NCBI RefSeq assembly: GCF_009832745.1
Contig: NZ_VRMJ01000025.1
Coordinates: 62,001-126,000 of the forward strand
Origin: Polaribacter septentrionalilitoris
Lineage (GTDB): Bacteria > Bacteroidota > Bacteroidia > Flavobacteriales > Flavobacteriaceae
Reading direction: 5' to 3'
Length of the DNA: 64,000 nucleotides
Shown here: piece by piece, positions 42,724 through 52,521 of the stretch
Layout: every line of letters starts with the position of its first letter
Position numbering within the stretch: position 1 is the first letter of the stretch
Notes under the pieces: model-generated
The model's database searches: none
What the model saw: the letters and a program-made list of their open reading frames with translations, nothing else
Told to the model about the DNA's origin: nothing
Program-made: the position numbers and the translations under genes

Positions 42724-43134
42724 TTATTGATTGTATAAATACGATTGCAAAATAATAGTAGCGCTAATTTCATCAATTAACCCCTTATTTCTTCTTTGTT
42801 TTCTTTTTAATCCGCTATCAATCATGGTTTGAAATGCCATTTTAGAAGTAAAACGTTCATCAACTCTTTGTATTAAAATGTTTGGGATTTCTTTAGATAA
42901 TTTTTCTAAAAAAGGAATAATTAAAGCTTCACTTTGGCTATCAGAATTGTCCATTTGTTTGGGTTTTCCAACCACAAAAAGTTCTACATTTTCCTTAGAA
43001 ATATAATCTTTCAAAAAAGAAATTACATCCTTTGTAGCAATAGTAGTTAAGCCAGATGCTATAATTTGCAATTCATCAGTTACTGCAATTCCTGTTTTTT
43101 TCTCCCCAAAATCGATGGCTATAATTCGTCCCAA
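42724..43134 (-). CDS. ruvX: Putative Holliday junction resolvase / pre-16S rRNA nuclease (YqgF)
   Basis: 136 residues. GRIIAIDFGEKKTGIAVTDELQIIASGLTTI is the RNase H-like YqgF start with its first catalytic Asp; VVGKPKQMDNSDS and RVDERFTS follow. The family trims 16S rRNA precursors in E. coli and was first named as a resolvase. The start is a TTG codon (43132-43134). It is divergent from dapD and lies upstream of def on the same strand. Confidence 0.92.
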   Translation of the reverse strand: MGRIIAIDFGEKKTGIAVTDELQIIASGLTTIATKDVISFLKDYISKENVELFVVGKPKQMDNSDSQSEALIIPFLEKLSKEIPNILIQRVDERFTSKMAFQTMIDSGLKRKQRRNKGLIDEISATIILQSYLYNQ

Positions 43135-43257
43135 AATTTAATTTATTTTTTTGCAAATCTAAGAATTTAAACAAGGATGGATAATATGTTTAAAAAATGT
43201 ATATTCGTATCGATTTTTTGCTGATAAATTTATATTTGCACAAATTAAATCATTACC

Positions 43258-44073
43258 ATGAAAGAAATTAGAGAAATCATTGAAGCAGCATGGGAAAACA
43301 GAGAGTTGCTACAAGATGAGAATACAGTCAATACAATTAGAAAAGTTGTTGATTTATTAGATAAAGGAGAATTAAGAGTTGCAGAACCAGTAGAAGATGG
43401 TTGGCAAGTAAACGAATGGGTAAAAAAAGCCGTGGTTTTATATTTCCCAATTCAAAAAATGGAAACTTTAGAAGCTGGTATTTTTGAATATCATGATAAA
43501 ATCCCGTTAAAGAAAAACTTTGCAGAAAGAGGAATTAGAGTAGTGCCAAATGCAGTTGCAAGACATGGAGCTTATATTTCTCCAGGTACAATATTAATGC
43601 CAAGTTACGTTAATATAGGTGCACACGTTGATGAAGGTACCATGGTTGATACTTGGGCCACAGTAGGTTCTTGTGCGCAGATTGGTAAAAATGTGCATTT
43701 ATCTGGTGGTGTTGGTATTGGTGGTGTTTTAGAGCCATTACAAGCAGCTCCAGTGATTATAGAAGATGGTGCTTTTATAGGATCTAGATGTATAGTAGTA
43801 GAAGGAGTAAGAGTAGAAAAAGAAGCAGTTTTAGGTGCAAATGTTGTGTTGACAATGAGTACCAAAATTATTGATGTTACAGGTGATGAACCCATTGAAA
43901 CTAAAGGAGTAGTTCCTGCAAGATCTGTAGTGATTCCTGGTAGTTACACAAAAAAATTTGCTGCTGGAGAATACAATGTGCCTTGTGCCTTAATTATTGG
44001 AAAAAGAAAAGAAAGTACCAACAAAAAAACATCACTTAACGACGCTTTGCGTGAGTACGATGTAGCTGTATAA
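43258..44073 (+). CDS. dapD: Tetrahydrodipicolinate N-succinyltransferase
   Basis: 271 residues. Left-handed beta-helix hexapeptide repeats run from about 100 to 220 (YVNIGAHVDEGTMVDTWATVGSCAQIGKNVHLSGGVGIGG), framed by the FAERGIRVVPNAVARHGAYISPG stretch. It adds succinyl groups in the succinylase branch of lysine/DAP synthesis, downstream of DapA. A TATATTTG box (43231-43238) lies 19 bases before the ATG, but its -33 partner is unclear. The next gene starts eight bases after it. Confidence 0.96.
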   Translation: MKEIREIIEAAWENRELLQDENTVNTIRKVVDLLDKGELRVAEPVEDGWQVNEWVKKAVVLYFPIQKMETLEAGIFEYHDKIPLKKNFAERGIRVVPNAVARHGAYISPGTILMPSYVNIGAHVDEGTMVDTWATVGSCAQIGKNVHLSGGVGIGGVLEPLQAAPVIIEDGAFIGSRCIVVEGVRVEKEAVLGANVVLTMSTKIIDVTGDEPIETKGVVPARSVVIPGSYTKKFAAGEYNVPCALIIGKRKESTNKKTSLNDALREYDVAV

Positions 44074-44081
44074 AATATTCT

Positions 44082-44840
44082 ATGACAAAGATTACCGCAA
44101 TTATACCTACTTTAAATGAAGAAATTCATATAGACGAAGCGATCCAATCGGTTAGTTTTGCGGATGAAATCATAGTTATAGACTCTTACAGTACAGATAG
44201 AACTATTGAAATCGCTGAAAAGCATAAAGTAAAAATCATCAAACGAAAGTTTGATGATTTTTCTTCTCAAAAAAATTTTGCTATTGACCAAGCAAAGCAT
44301 CCTTGGATTTATATTTTAGATGCGGATGAAAGAGTTACTCCAGATGTGGAAAAGGAAATTTTAGAAGCAGTAAAAGAACCTAAAGATTTTGTTGGTTTTT
44401 ATGTTAGAAGAACATTTTATTTCTGTGGCAAACGTCTAGATTATGGTGGCTGTCAAAGAGATAAAGTAGTTCGTTTATTTTTAAAAGATTCATGCAGATA
44501 TGACGGAAGTCCTGTTCACGAAACGATTGCTGCTAAAGGTAAATTAGGTTTTTTTAAAAATAAAATTGAACATTACTCTTATAAAAATTATGATCATTAT
44601 ATTTCTAAAATGAATCATTATGCACAATTAAGAGGTAAGCAATATTTCGAAAAAGGGAAAAAAGTTAATTATTTGTTTCATATTGTAATAAAGCCAGCTG
44701 CAAGGTTTTTTATTCACTATTTTATTAGATTTGGTTTTCTTGATGGTTTTCCTGGGTATATTTTCGCAAGAACACAGGCTTATGGTGTGTATTCAAGATA
44801 CATCAAACTTTGGTTGTTGAATCGAGGTATTAAAGAATAA
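44082..44840 (+). CDS. Family 2 glycosyltransferase, WaaE/KdtX type
   Basis: 252 residues. ITAIIPTLNEEIHIDEAIQSV, DSYSTDRTIEIAEK and ILDADERV are the GT-A motifs; FYVRRTFYFCGKRLDYGGCQRDKVVRLF is the conserved stretch of WaaE-like enzymes that add sugars to the lipopolysaccharide core. It lies eight bases after dapD, so it is likely co-transcribed. It ends back-to-back with the convergent GT25 gene, with no spacing. Confidence 0.9.
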   Translation: MTKITAIIPTLNEEIHIDEAIQSVSFADEIIVIDSYSTDRTIEIAEKHKVKIIKRKFDDFSSQKNFAIDQAKHPWIYILDADERVTPDVEKEILEAVKEPKDFVGFYVRRTFYFCGKRLDYGGCQRDKVVRLFLKDSCRYDGSPVHETIAAKGKLGFFKNKIEHYSYKNYDHYISKMNHYAQLRGKQYFEKGKKVNYLFHIVIKPAARFFIHYFIRFGFLDGFPGYIFARTQAYGVYSRYIKLWLLNRGIKE

Positions 44841-45587
44841 TTATAGCTTTTTATAAAAGATATAGTTTCTTATGCATCTTTGCAATTTATAAGTAATTAA
44901 GGTAATAATTTGCCAAAAAGGTCTTGTAACTTCTCTCAATATTTTTTTTACTTTTGGCATCTTTTTTTGTTGAAGTGTAGTTCCACCAAGGTTTTTATCA
45001 TTACTAATAACATAACATTTATTGGTAGTATAAACTTTTACTTTATGTTTAAAAATATCTTGTTTTAAAACATCTATTGGTGCATAATATGTAGTTAAGT
45101 TTTGTGCAAGTGTTTTAGCAGCTTCTTTACCAATAATTTGTCCTGTTGTTTGTAGTGCTGGTATTAAATATGTGGTTAAATTGCTATTTTTTTTCAATGT
45201 ATAAAAACCTTTTCTTCCTGCAATATCAATAAAATCGTTGGTGGTGATCTCTAAAAGAATATTCTGTAAATCTTTAAAGAATTTTTCATTAATTAAAGCG
45301 TCATCTTCCAAAATAATAGAAAAATCTTCTTTTTGTTTTGCTACAATTTTCCATAAATCAAAATATGTTTTTGTTAAACCGATTTCACCATCGTTTAAAT
45401 ATGGAAAATGAGTTAAAATTTGATGCTGTTTTTTTGCTTTTTTTAAAAAACTTGAAGGTAATTCTTTACCGTAAACAGCAGGCATTCTTGTAATTGGAAT
45501 ATTCAGTTTTTTAAACTGATTTTCCATAAAATCTCTACGATCTTTGCTTTTATCAAGGTTTATATAGTAGAATTTATATGTACTCAT
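44841..45587 (-). CDS. Family 25 glycosyltransferase
   Basis: 248 residues. FYYINLDKSKDRRDFMENQFKKLNI and ILEDDALINEKFF (EDD metal site) mark the GT25 group of LPS beta-galactosyltransferase-like enzymes. The C-terminus is basic (KLQRCIRNYIFYKKL). It overlaps the upstream GT11 gene by four bases, so the two act as a unit for a surface glycan. Confidence 0.9.
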   Translation of the reverse strand: MSTYKFYYINLDKSKDRRDFMENQFKKLNIPITRMPAVYGKELPSSFLKKAKKQHQILTHFPYLNDGEIGLTKTYFDLWKIVAKQKEDFSIILEDDALINEKFFKDLQNILLEITTNDFIDIAGRKGFYTLKKNSNLTTYLIPALQTTGQIIGKEAAKTLAQNLTTYYAPIDVLKQDIFKHKVKVYTTNKCYVISNDKNLGGTTLQQKKMPKVKKILREVTRPFWQIITLITYKLQRCIRNYIFYKKL

Positions 45588-46390
45588 AGTTGCATCCAGT
45601 TTTCACAAGCTACTTCATTTTCTTTTTCTACAAACCAATTTTTAGGTGAAATTACAGTTTTATGCTGATTTTTATTCAACCAAGCGCCCCACCAAGAAAA
45701 ACTACTATTAGCTGTAATGTTATTTTTACATACACTCATTAGGTAAAGATCTTCATGCGGAATCGATTTTACATCAACAAAAACAGCTTTTTCAACTTTT
45801 AAATTTTCTTGTGTCCAAGAAATATCATCAGAAAAGATAAAAAATGTAGTGTTAGAATACTTTTTATTGATGATTTGAATTGCTTTTTTATAATAATCCA
45901 AATTACAAGTACCATGAACTTTGTTGGCTTTTTCATCAGAAATATAATCTCCTCTTCTAATATGTAAAGAACAACTATTTTTTGAAGTTAAAATTTGTTG
46001 TTCCATTTCTTGAGTTTGCGAAGATAGTTTTTGTTTGATAATAAACTCATTTAACAAAGTTTCTCTAATTTCCTTAAAATATTTTTCTGTTTGAAAATAA
46101 CCTTTAACATATTCGTTTCCTTTTAAAGTCTTAAAGTCCGAATTAAAAAGTAAACTTTCTTCTTTTTTAGTCGGTTTTAAACCAACTTTCCCTAAAAATA
46201 CGGACAAAGGTTTAGCCGGTTTTAAATCAATTTTATATTTATCTAATTGATAACCACCATGTAATTTGTATTTTTTAAACTTAGAAATGTCTAATTGAAC
46301 ATCATAACCGTTTAAAGACAATGCTCTTGCATACGCATACTGAAACATCTGATTTCCAAGTCCACCAAGTATTCTTACAATAATCATCAA
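45584..46390 (-). CDS. Family 11 glycosyltransferase (alpha-1,2-fucosyltransferase type)
   Basis: 268 residues. RILGGLGNQMFQYAYARALSLNG and HIRRGDYIS are the GT11 motifs, with SSFSWWGAWLN near the C-terminus. Family members transfer fucose in alpha-1,2 linkage from GDP-fucose, sometimes galactose. It is the first gene of the two-gene GT11-GT25 unit, divergent from cca. Confidence 0.92.
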   Translation of the reverse strand: MMIIVRILGGLGNQMFQYAYARALSLNGYDVQLDISKFKKYKLHGGYQLDKYKIDLKPAKPLSVFLGKVGLKPTKKEESLLFNSDFKTLKGNEYVKGYFQTEKYFKEIRETLLNEFIIKQKLSSQTQEMEQQILTSKNSCSLHIRRGDYISDEKANKVHGTCNLDYYKKAIQIINKKYSNTTFFIFSDDISWTQENLKVEKAVFVDVKSIPHEDLYLMSVCKNNITANSSFSWWGAWLNKNQHKTVISPKNWFVEKENEVACENWMQL

Positions 46391-46514
46391 TAGTTACTAT
46401 TTGTATAAATTATCATCTATAAGAGCAAAAGTACAAATGTTAATAGGATTTTCTTTAATCAATTTGATGATTAAAAGAATAGAAAACAATAAATTTGCCA
46501 CACTTTTAAAAAAT

Positions 46515-47927
46515 ATGAAGTTTACAGAAGCAATATCATCAGAAATTTTTACGATAATTTCTAAAGCATCAAAAGAGTTACAAATAGAAAGCTATGTAAT
46601 TGGCGGTTTTGTGCGCGATTTTTTCTTGAAAAGAGGAAATGCAAAAGATATTGATGTTGTTGCAGTTGGTAGCGGAATAGATTTGGCTTTACAAGTGTCT
46701 AAATTATTACCTAACAAACCAAAAGTTCAAGTTTTTAAAACTTATGGTACAGCCATGTTGCGTTTTAAAGATGTAGAAATTGAGTTTGTTGGTGCCAGAA
46801 AAGAATCGTATTCTGAAGAGACTAGAAACCCAGAAGTTACTCAAGGTTCTTTGCAAGACGATCAAAATCGTAGAGATTTAACTATAAATGCATTGGCATT
46901 AAGTTTAAATGAAGCAAATTTCGGAGAATTATTAGATCCTTTTAACGGAATTGAAGATCTGCAAAATAAAGTGATTAGAACACCTTTAAATCCTGATATC
47001 ACCTATTCTGATGACCCATTAAGAATGCTACGTGCCATCCGTTTTGCAACCCAATTAAACTTTAATATTGAAGAAGATTCTTTAGAAGCGATTACCAGAA
47101 ATGCTTATCGATTAAAGATAATTACTCGAGAACGTATTGTAGATGAGTTGAATAAAATTTTAGCTTCACCAAAACCGTCAATCGGATTTTTGTTGTTAGA
47201 GAAAACCAAACTTCTTAAACAGATTCTTCTAGAATTAATTGCTTTAAAAGGAGTAGAGGAAGTAGAAGGGCAAAAACACAAAGATAACTTTTATCACACC
47301 TTAGAAGTTGTTGATAATATTTCTGAAAACACCAATAATGTTTGGTTAAGATGGGCTGCGTTATTGCATGATATTGGAAAAGCACCTACAAAAAGATTTC
47401 ATAAGAAAATTGGTTGGACGTTTCATTCACACGAATTTGTAGGGTCTAAAATGGTCTATAAGTTATTTAAACGGTTAAAAATGCCTTTGAACAATAAGAT
47501 GAAATTTGTTCAGAAAATGGTATTGTTAAGTTCAAGACCAATTGTGTTAGCAAGCGATGTTACAGACTCTGCTGTAAGACGTTTGGTTTTTGATGCAGGT
47601 GATGATATCAATGATTTGATGACATTGTGTGAGGCTGATATCACCACAAAAAACCCAAAGAAATTTAAGCGCTATCATAAAAACTTTGAGTTAGTTCGTG
47701 AGAAAATTAAAGAAGTTGAAGAGCGAGATAGAGTCAGGAATTTTCAACCTCCAATTACAGGAGAAGAAATTATGAAAGCTTTCAACTTAAAGCCTTGTAG
47801 AGAAATTGGCCAAATTAAAGAAGCTATTAAAAATGCAATTTTAGATGGTGTAATACCCAATGAACACCAAGCTTCTTATGATTTTATGATTAAAAAAGGA
47901 CAGGAGTTAGGACTAAAATTAGCTTAA
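46515..47927 (+). CDS. cca: CCA-adding tRNA nucleotidyltransferase with HD domain
   Basis: 470 residues from the ATG at 46515 (MKFTEAISSEIFTIISKASKEL); an ATG at 46401 opens the frame earlier but adds a stretch without family likeness. Poly(A)-polymerase-type head: YVIGGFVRDFFLKRGNAKDIDVVAVG, then RRDLTINAL and the RNA-binding DPLRMLRAIRFATQL, and an HD domain (LLHDIGKAPTK). It builds or repairs the CCA end of tRNAs. The 3' end overlaps the convergent ABC gene by nine bases. Confidence 0.93.
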   Translation: MKFTEAISSEIFTIISKASKELQIESYVIGGFVRDFFLKRGNAKDIDVVAVGSGIDLALQVSKLLPNKPKVQVFKTYGTAMLRFKDVEIEFVGARKESYSEETRNPEVTQGSLQDDQNRRDLTINALALSLNEANFGELLDPFNGIEDLQNKVIRTPLNPDITYSDDPLRMLRAIRFATQLNFNIEEDSLEAITRNAYRLKIITRERIVDELNKILASPKPSIGFLLLEKTKLLKQILLELIALKGVEEVEGQKHKDNFYHTLEVVDNISENTNNVWLRWAALLHDIGKAPTKRFHKKIGWTFHSHEFVGSKMVYKLFKRLKMPLNNKMKFVQKMVLLSSRPIVLASDVTDSAVRRLVFDAGDDINDLMTLCEADITTKNPKKFKRYHKNFELVREKIKEVEERDRVRNFQPPITGEEIMKAFNLKPCREIGQIKEAIKNAILDGVIPNEHQASYDFMIKKGQELGLKLA

Positions 47928-49751
47928 ACTCTGCATGGTTACTAGTTTGAAATATTCACCTTTTTTAGTCAATAATTCTTCATGTTTACCTTGCTCTACA
48001 ATTTTACCTTTTTTCATCACAACAATTTGATCTGCTTTTTGAATCGTAGAAAGACGATGCGCAATTACTAAAGAAGTTCTGTTTTGCATCATTTTTTCTA
48101 ATGCAATTTGTACCAATTGTTCAGATTCTGTGTCTAGAGCAGAAGTTGCTTCATCTAAAATCATAATTGGTGGATTCTTTAAAACAGCCCTTGCAATCGA
48201 TAAACGTTGTTTTTGTCCGCCAGAAAGAGAATTACCACTATCTCCAATATTCGTTTCAAATTGTTGCGGTAACTCTTTGATAAACTCATTAGCATTGGCA
48301 ATATCTGCAGCTTCATTTATTGCTTTTTCGTTTGCGTTTGGGGTTCCTAATTTTATATTGTTTGCAATAGTATCATTAAACAAAATAGAATCTTGAGTTA
48401 CAATCCCCATTAAACTTCTTAATGATTTTTTAGTGATGTTTTTGATGTTTTCTCCATCTATTAAAATCTCTCCTTTATTCACATCATAAAAACGAGTAAT
48501 CAAGTTGGCTAACGTAGATTTTCCACTACCAGATTGACCTACAAGTGCAACAGTTTCTCCTTTATTTATGGTTAAAGAAAAATCTTTTAAAACATATTCT
48601 TTTTTGTATTTAAAAGAGATGTTTTTAAATTCTATTTTATGTTCAAAATCTTGTTTTATAATAGCATCAGGTTTGTCTGTTATACTATTTTCTGTGTTTA
48701 AAACCTGCATAATTCGCTCTGCAGAAGCTTCTCCTTTTTGAACGTTGTAATAAGAAGTTGTAATTAATTTAATAGGGTTTAAAACGGTATAAAACAGAAC
48801 GATATAGCCCATAAATTCATCAGGTTGAAGTGAACTTGTGTTCGATAAAACTTCTGTACCACCATACCAAAGAATTGCAATAATTGTGGCAGAACCTAAG
48901 AACTCACTCATTGGTGAAGCTAATGTTTGTCTATGGAAAACACTAGTCATTAATTTTCTAAAAATAGAAGTTGAATCATTAAATTTTTGCTCAATGATTT
49001 TTTCTGAGTTGAAACCTTTAATCACTCTTAAACCACCCAAGGTTTCTTCGATAAAAGATAAAAAAGTACCTGTTTCTTTTTGAGCTTTCAAAGAGTTTGC
49101 TTTCAGTTTTTTACTAATTGATGAAATAATAAATCCAGAAACGGGCAGTAAAATAAAGACAAATAGCGTGAGTTTTACACTCATAAACAACATGATAGCT
49201 ATAGAAATGATTACTGTTAAAGGTTCTCTAACGATAATTTCTATAGAAGTTAAAATAGAAGTTTCAACTTCTTGAACATCTGCTGTCATACGTGCTATAA
49301 TATCCCCTTTTCTTTTTTCTGTAAAGTAAGAAATAGGTAACTCAACAATTTTATTGTAAAGTTTATCACGTAAATCTTTAACGATTCCTGTTCTTAAAAA
49401 AGTAATTGAATAAGAAGCTAAGTACCTAAATAAATTCTTTAAAAAGAATAAAGATAATGCTAATAAACAAATGAAAAATAACGCGTTAATTTCACCCTCT
49501 GTTTCTATTTTTTGAGAAACAAAATGATAAAAGCTTTCTTCTAAATAACTACCTATTTTGGTTATGCCTTCGTAGGTAGGTTTAGCAACTATTTCTTTAT
49601 CAGCAGTACCAAAAAGTATACCTAAAACAGGTATAAAAGCTAGAACTGATAAAACATTAAAAATTGCATAGAAAATATTGAAAAGAATATTTAAGAGTGT
49701 AAATTTTCTATATTTTTTCTCATATTTTAAAATGTCTTTAAAGTGATTCAT
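47919..49751 (-). CDS. ABC exporter, fused membrane and ATPase domains (MsbA-like, second type)
   Basis: 610 residues. Six helices in the first ~330 residues with a long periplasmic insertion after the first (ADKEIVAKPTYEGITKIGSYLEES), then Walker A GQSGSGKST, LSGGQKQR, Walker B IMILDEATSALD and IAHRLST. It is distinct from the gene at 16563. The substrate may be a lipid-linked glycan or lipid A, given the glycosyltransferases and pgm around it (inference). Its start overlaps the pgm stop by one base. Confidence 0.9.
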   Translation of the reverse strand: MNHFKDILKYEKKYRKFTLLNILFNIFYAIFNVLSVLAFIPVLGILFGTADKEIVAKPTYEGITKIGSYLEESFYHFVSQKIETEGEINALFFICLLALSLFFLKNLFRYLASYSITFLRTGIVKDLRDKLYNKIVELPISYFTEKRKGDIIARMTADVQEVETSILTSIEIIVREPLTVIISIAIMLFMSVKLTLFVFILLPVSGFIISSISKKLKANSLKAQKETGTFLSFIEETLGGLRVIKGFNSEKIIEQKFNDSTSIFRKLMTSVFHRQTLASPMSEFLGSATIIAILWYGGTEVLSNTSSLQPDEFMGYIVLFYTVLNPIKLITTSYYNVQKGEASAERIMQVLNTENSITDKPDAIIKQDFEHKIEFKNISFKYKKEYVLKDFSLTINKGETVALVGQSGSGKSTLANLITRFYDVNKGEILIDGENIKNITKKSLRSLMGIVTQDSILFNDTIANNIKLGTPNANEKAINEAADIANANEFIKELPQQFETNIGDSGNSLSGGQKQRLSIARAVLKNPPIMILDEATSALDTESEQLVQIALEKMMQNRTSLVIAHRLSTIQKADQIVVMKKGKIVEQGKHEELLTKKGEYFKLVTMQSLS

Positions 49752-51466
49752 TAATTCAGTTTCATCTCTTTGATAATTCTCTGAATTTTAGCATCTAATT
49801 CTGCCTCTATTTTTTCTGCATTTGTGGCAGCATCTAAAGGAGTATTTACACTAAAATAGAATTTTATTTTTGGTTCTGTACCACTTGGTCTTGCTGCGAT
49901 TCTAGTTCCTGATGCAGTTTGATAAATTAACACATTAGATTTTGGTAAATCGATATTGGTAACTTCACCAGTAATTAAATTTTTTCGAGTAGATGCGTCA
50001 TAATCAGAAAGAGATTCTACTTGTTCTCCATCAATTTCAGTTAAAGGGTTATTTCGCATATCACTCAACATTTGTTGAATTTCTGCAGCACCATCCATTC
50101 CTTTTTTAGTAATTGAAATTAAATGCTCTTTATAAAAAGTATTTCTTACATAAATATCTAACAATTCTTTATAGAAAGAACTGTTGTTTTGTTTTGCATA
50201 AGCTGCAACTTCACAAGCTAAAAGAGTAGCAGTAACTGCATCTTTATCACGTACAAAATCACCTACCATGTATCCAAAACTTTCTTCTCCACCACCAATA
50301 AAATCTAGTTCTGGGAAATCTTTCACCATTTTGGCAATCCATTTAAACCCAGTTAATCCTACTTTGGTGTCAACATCATAATTTGCTGCAACATCGTTAA
50401 CTAACTCGGTTGAAACAATTGTTGAACCTACAAATTGTTTTCCGTTTAATTTACCTTCTTCTTTCCATTTGCGTAATAAGAAATCTGTCATAACCACCAT
50501 AGTTTGGTTACCGTTCATTAATTTCATATTACCATCTATATCTCTTACAGCTACTCCTAATCTATCACAATCTGGATCTGTACCAATAACAATATCAGCA
50601 CCAATTTTATTTGCAAGATTGGTAGCCATTTCTAATGCTTCTGGTTCCTCTGGGTTTGGAGATTTTACCGTAGGAAAATCGCCATTTGGCTTTCTTTGTT
50701 CTTCTACAATATGTACATCTGTATATCCTGCTTCAGCTAATGCATCTGGAATAGACATGATAGATGTTCCGTGTAAAGAAGTAAAAACTATTTTTAAATT
50801 TTTTCTGTCGATATCAGCAGATAAAGAACCGTTTTTTACTGAGTTTTCAATAAATACTTTATCAACATCTGCCCCTATAACTTCAATTAAATCTTCGTTT
50901 GCATCAAAATTAATTTCAGAAAAATCTAAAGAATTAACTTTACCGATAATACCGCTATCATGTGGAGGGACAATTTGGCCACCATCTGCCCAATATACTT
51001 TATAACCATTATATTCTGGCGGATTGTGAGAAGCTGTTAATACAATACCAGCATCACAATTCAAGTGACGAACAGCAAAAGACAATTCTGGAGTTGGTCT
51101 TAAATCTTCGAATAAAAATACCTTGATGTTGTTTGCTGATAAGACATCAGCAACAACTTTAGCAAACTTTTTACTGTTATGTCTACAATCGTAAGCAATT
51201 ACAACTTTAATTTGCTCTTTTTGTACATTTTCTAATAAGTAGTTAGATAAACCTTGAGTTGCTCTACCTAGAGTATATTTATTTATTCTATTGGTTCCAG
51301 CACCCATTGTACCTCTCATCCCACCTGTACCAAATTCCATGTCTTTATAGAACCTATCTGCTAAATCTTCAGGATTGTGATCAATTAAATCTTTAATTTC
51401 TTTTTGAGTTTCAGCATCGAAAGTTGCACTAAGCCAATGCTTTGCTTTTTCTAGAATATCTTTCAT
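49751..51466 (-). CDS. pgm: Phosphoglucomutase/phosphomannomutase
   Basis: 571 residues, the PGM2-like long form. Catalytic serine loop TASHNPPEYNGYKVYW, metal loop GTDPDCDRLG, sugar loop GGGEESFGYMVGDF, and phosphate-binding RPSGTEPKIKFYFSV. It interconverts sugar 1- and 6-phosphates for nucleotide-sugar supply. It is coupled to the ABC exporter gene and follows the GT2 gene by 42 bp on the same strand. Confidence 0.94.
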   Translation of the reverse strand: MKDILEKAKHWLSATFDAETQKEIKDLIDHNPEDLADRFYKDMEFGTGGMRGTMGAGTNRINKYTLGRATQGLSNYLLENVQKEQIKVVIAYDCRHNSKKFAKVVADVLSANNIKVFLFEDLRPTPELSFAVRHLNCDAGIVLTASHNPPEYNGYKVYWADGGQIVPPHDSGIIGKVNSLDFSEINFDANEDLIEVIGADVDKVFIENSVKNGSLSADIDRKNLKIVFTSLHGTSIMSIPDALAEAGYTDVHIVEEQRKPNGDFPTVKSPNPEEPEALEMATNLANKIGADIVIGTDPDCDRLGVAVRDIDGNMKLMNGNQTMVVMTDFLLRKWKEEGKLNGKQFVGSTIVSTELVNDVAANYDVDTKVGLTGFKWIAKMVKDFPELDFIGGGEESFGYMVGDFVRDKDAVTATLLACEVAAYAKQNNSSFYKELLDIYVRNTFYKEHLISITKKGMDGAAEIQQMLSDMRNNPLTEIDGEQVESLSDYDASTRKNLITGEVTNIDLPKSNVLIYQTASGTRIAARPSGTEPKIKFYFSVNTPLDAATNAEKIEAELDAKIQRIIKEMKLN

Positions 51467-51508
51467 TGTGTTTGTTTTTGATAGGTTAATTGAGTTACAA
51501 ATATACGT

Positions 51509-52465
51509 TTACAAATTTACTTTTTCTTTTATTGAGTAGTGTTTTTCATCACTTTTAGTTTTTATAATCAGTTCTCCAATAAAGCCAGCTAGGAATAAAA
51601 GTGTTCCTAAAATCATTGAAGTGAGAGCTATATAAAACCAAGGGTTGTCTGTAACCAATATGGTTTTAATGTTATGATAAACTTTATATAATTTAAAAAC
51701 ACCAATGTAAAAAGCCAAAGAAATACCAAATAAAAACATCAATGATCCTAAAAGTCCAAAAAAGTGCATAGGTCTTTTACCAAATTTTGATAAGAAAGAA
51801 ATGGTAATTAAATCTAAAAAACCATTGATAAAACGGTCCATACCAAATTTGGTTTCACCGTATTTTCTGGCTTGATGTTGTACAACTTTTTCTCCGATTT
51901 TAGTAAAACCTTCATTTTTTGCTAAAACTGGAATATATCTATGCATTTCTCCACTAACTTTTACGGTTTTTACCACTTCATTTTTATAGGCTTTTAAGCC
52001 ACAATTAAAATCGTGTAGTTTTAAGCCAGAAGTTTTTCGAGCAGCAGCATTAAATAGTTTTGAAGGAATATTTTTAGAAATGACATTATCATAACGTTTC
52101 TTTTTCCAGCCAGAAATTAAGTCGAAATTATCTTTGGTAATCAAGTCATACAACTCAGGAATTTCCTCTGGATTATCCTGTAAATCAGCATCCATGGTAA
52201 TCACAACGCTACCTTTAGCTATCTCAAAACCAGCATCTAGAGCTTGAGATTTTCCATAGTTTTTTTGAAATCGAATTCCTTTTACCTCCTTATTTTTTTC
52301 TGATAATTCTTCAATTACTTTCCAGGAAGTGTCTGTACTGCCGTCATCAATAAAAATAATTTCATATAAATAACGATTGGATTGCATGACTTTTGCAATC
52401 CAATCGTGTAATTCTTGTAAAGATTCTTCTTCATTAAGAAGTGGTATTACTACCGAAATATCCAT
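51509..52465 (-). CDS. Family 2 glycosyltransferase, polyprenyl-phosphate type
   Basis: 318 residues. DISVVIPLLNEEESLQELHDWI, IDDGSTDTSW and ITMDADLQDNPEEIPEL (DxD) are classic for dolichol-phosphate-mannose-synthase-like GT2; two C-terminal helices (about 230-255 and 275-300) anchor it, as in ArnC/GtrB. It probably makes an undecaprenyl-phosphate sugar donor. It leads into pgm and the ABC exporter. Confidence 0.93.
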   Translation of the reverse strand: MDISVVIPLLNEEESLQELHDWIAKVMQSNRYLYEIIFIDDGSTDTSWKVIEELSEKNKEVKGIRFQKNYGKSQALDAGFEIAKGSVVITMDADLQDNPEEIPELYDLITKDNFDLISGWKKKRYDNVISKNIPSKLFNAAARKTSGLKLHDFNCGLKAYKNEVVKTVKVSGEMHRYIPVLAKNEGFTKIGEKVVQHQARKYGETKFGMDRFINGFLDLITISFLSKFGKRPMHFFGLLGSLMFLFGISLAFYIGVFKLYKVYHNIKTILVTDNPWFYIALTSMILGTLLFLAGFIGELIIKTKSDEKHYSIKEKVNL

Positions 52466-52521
52466 GTAATATATTTTGAGATAGTAAAGTTAAAAGTTTT
52501 TTAGTGAAACTTTTTGTTTTT

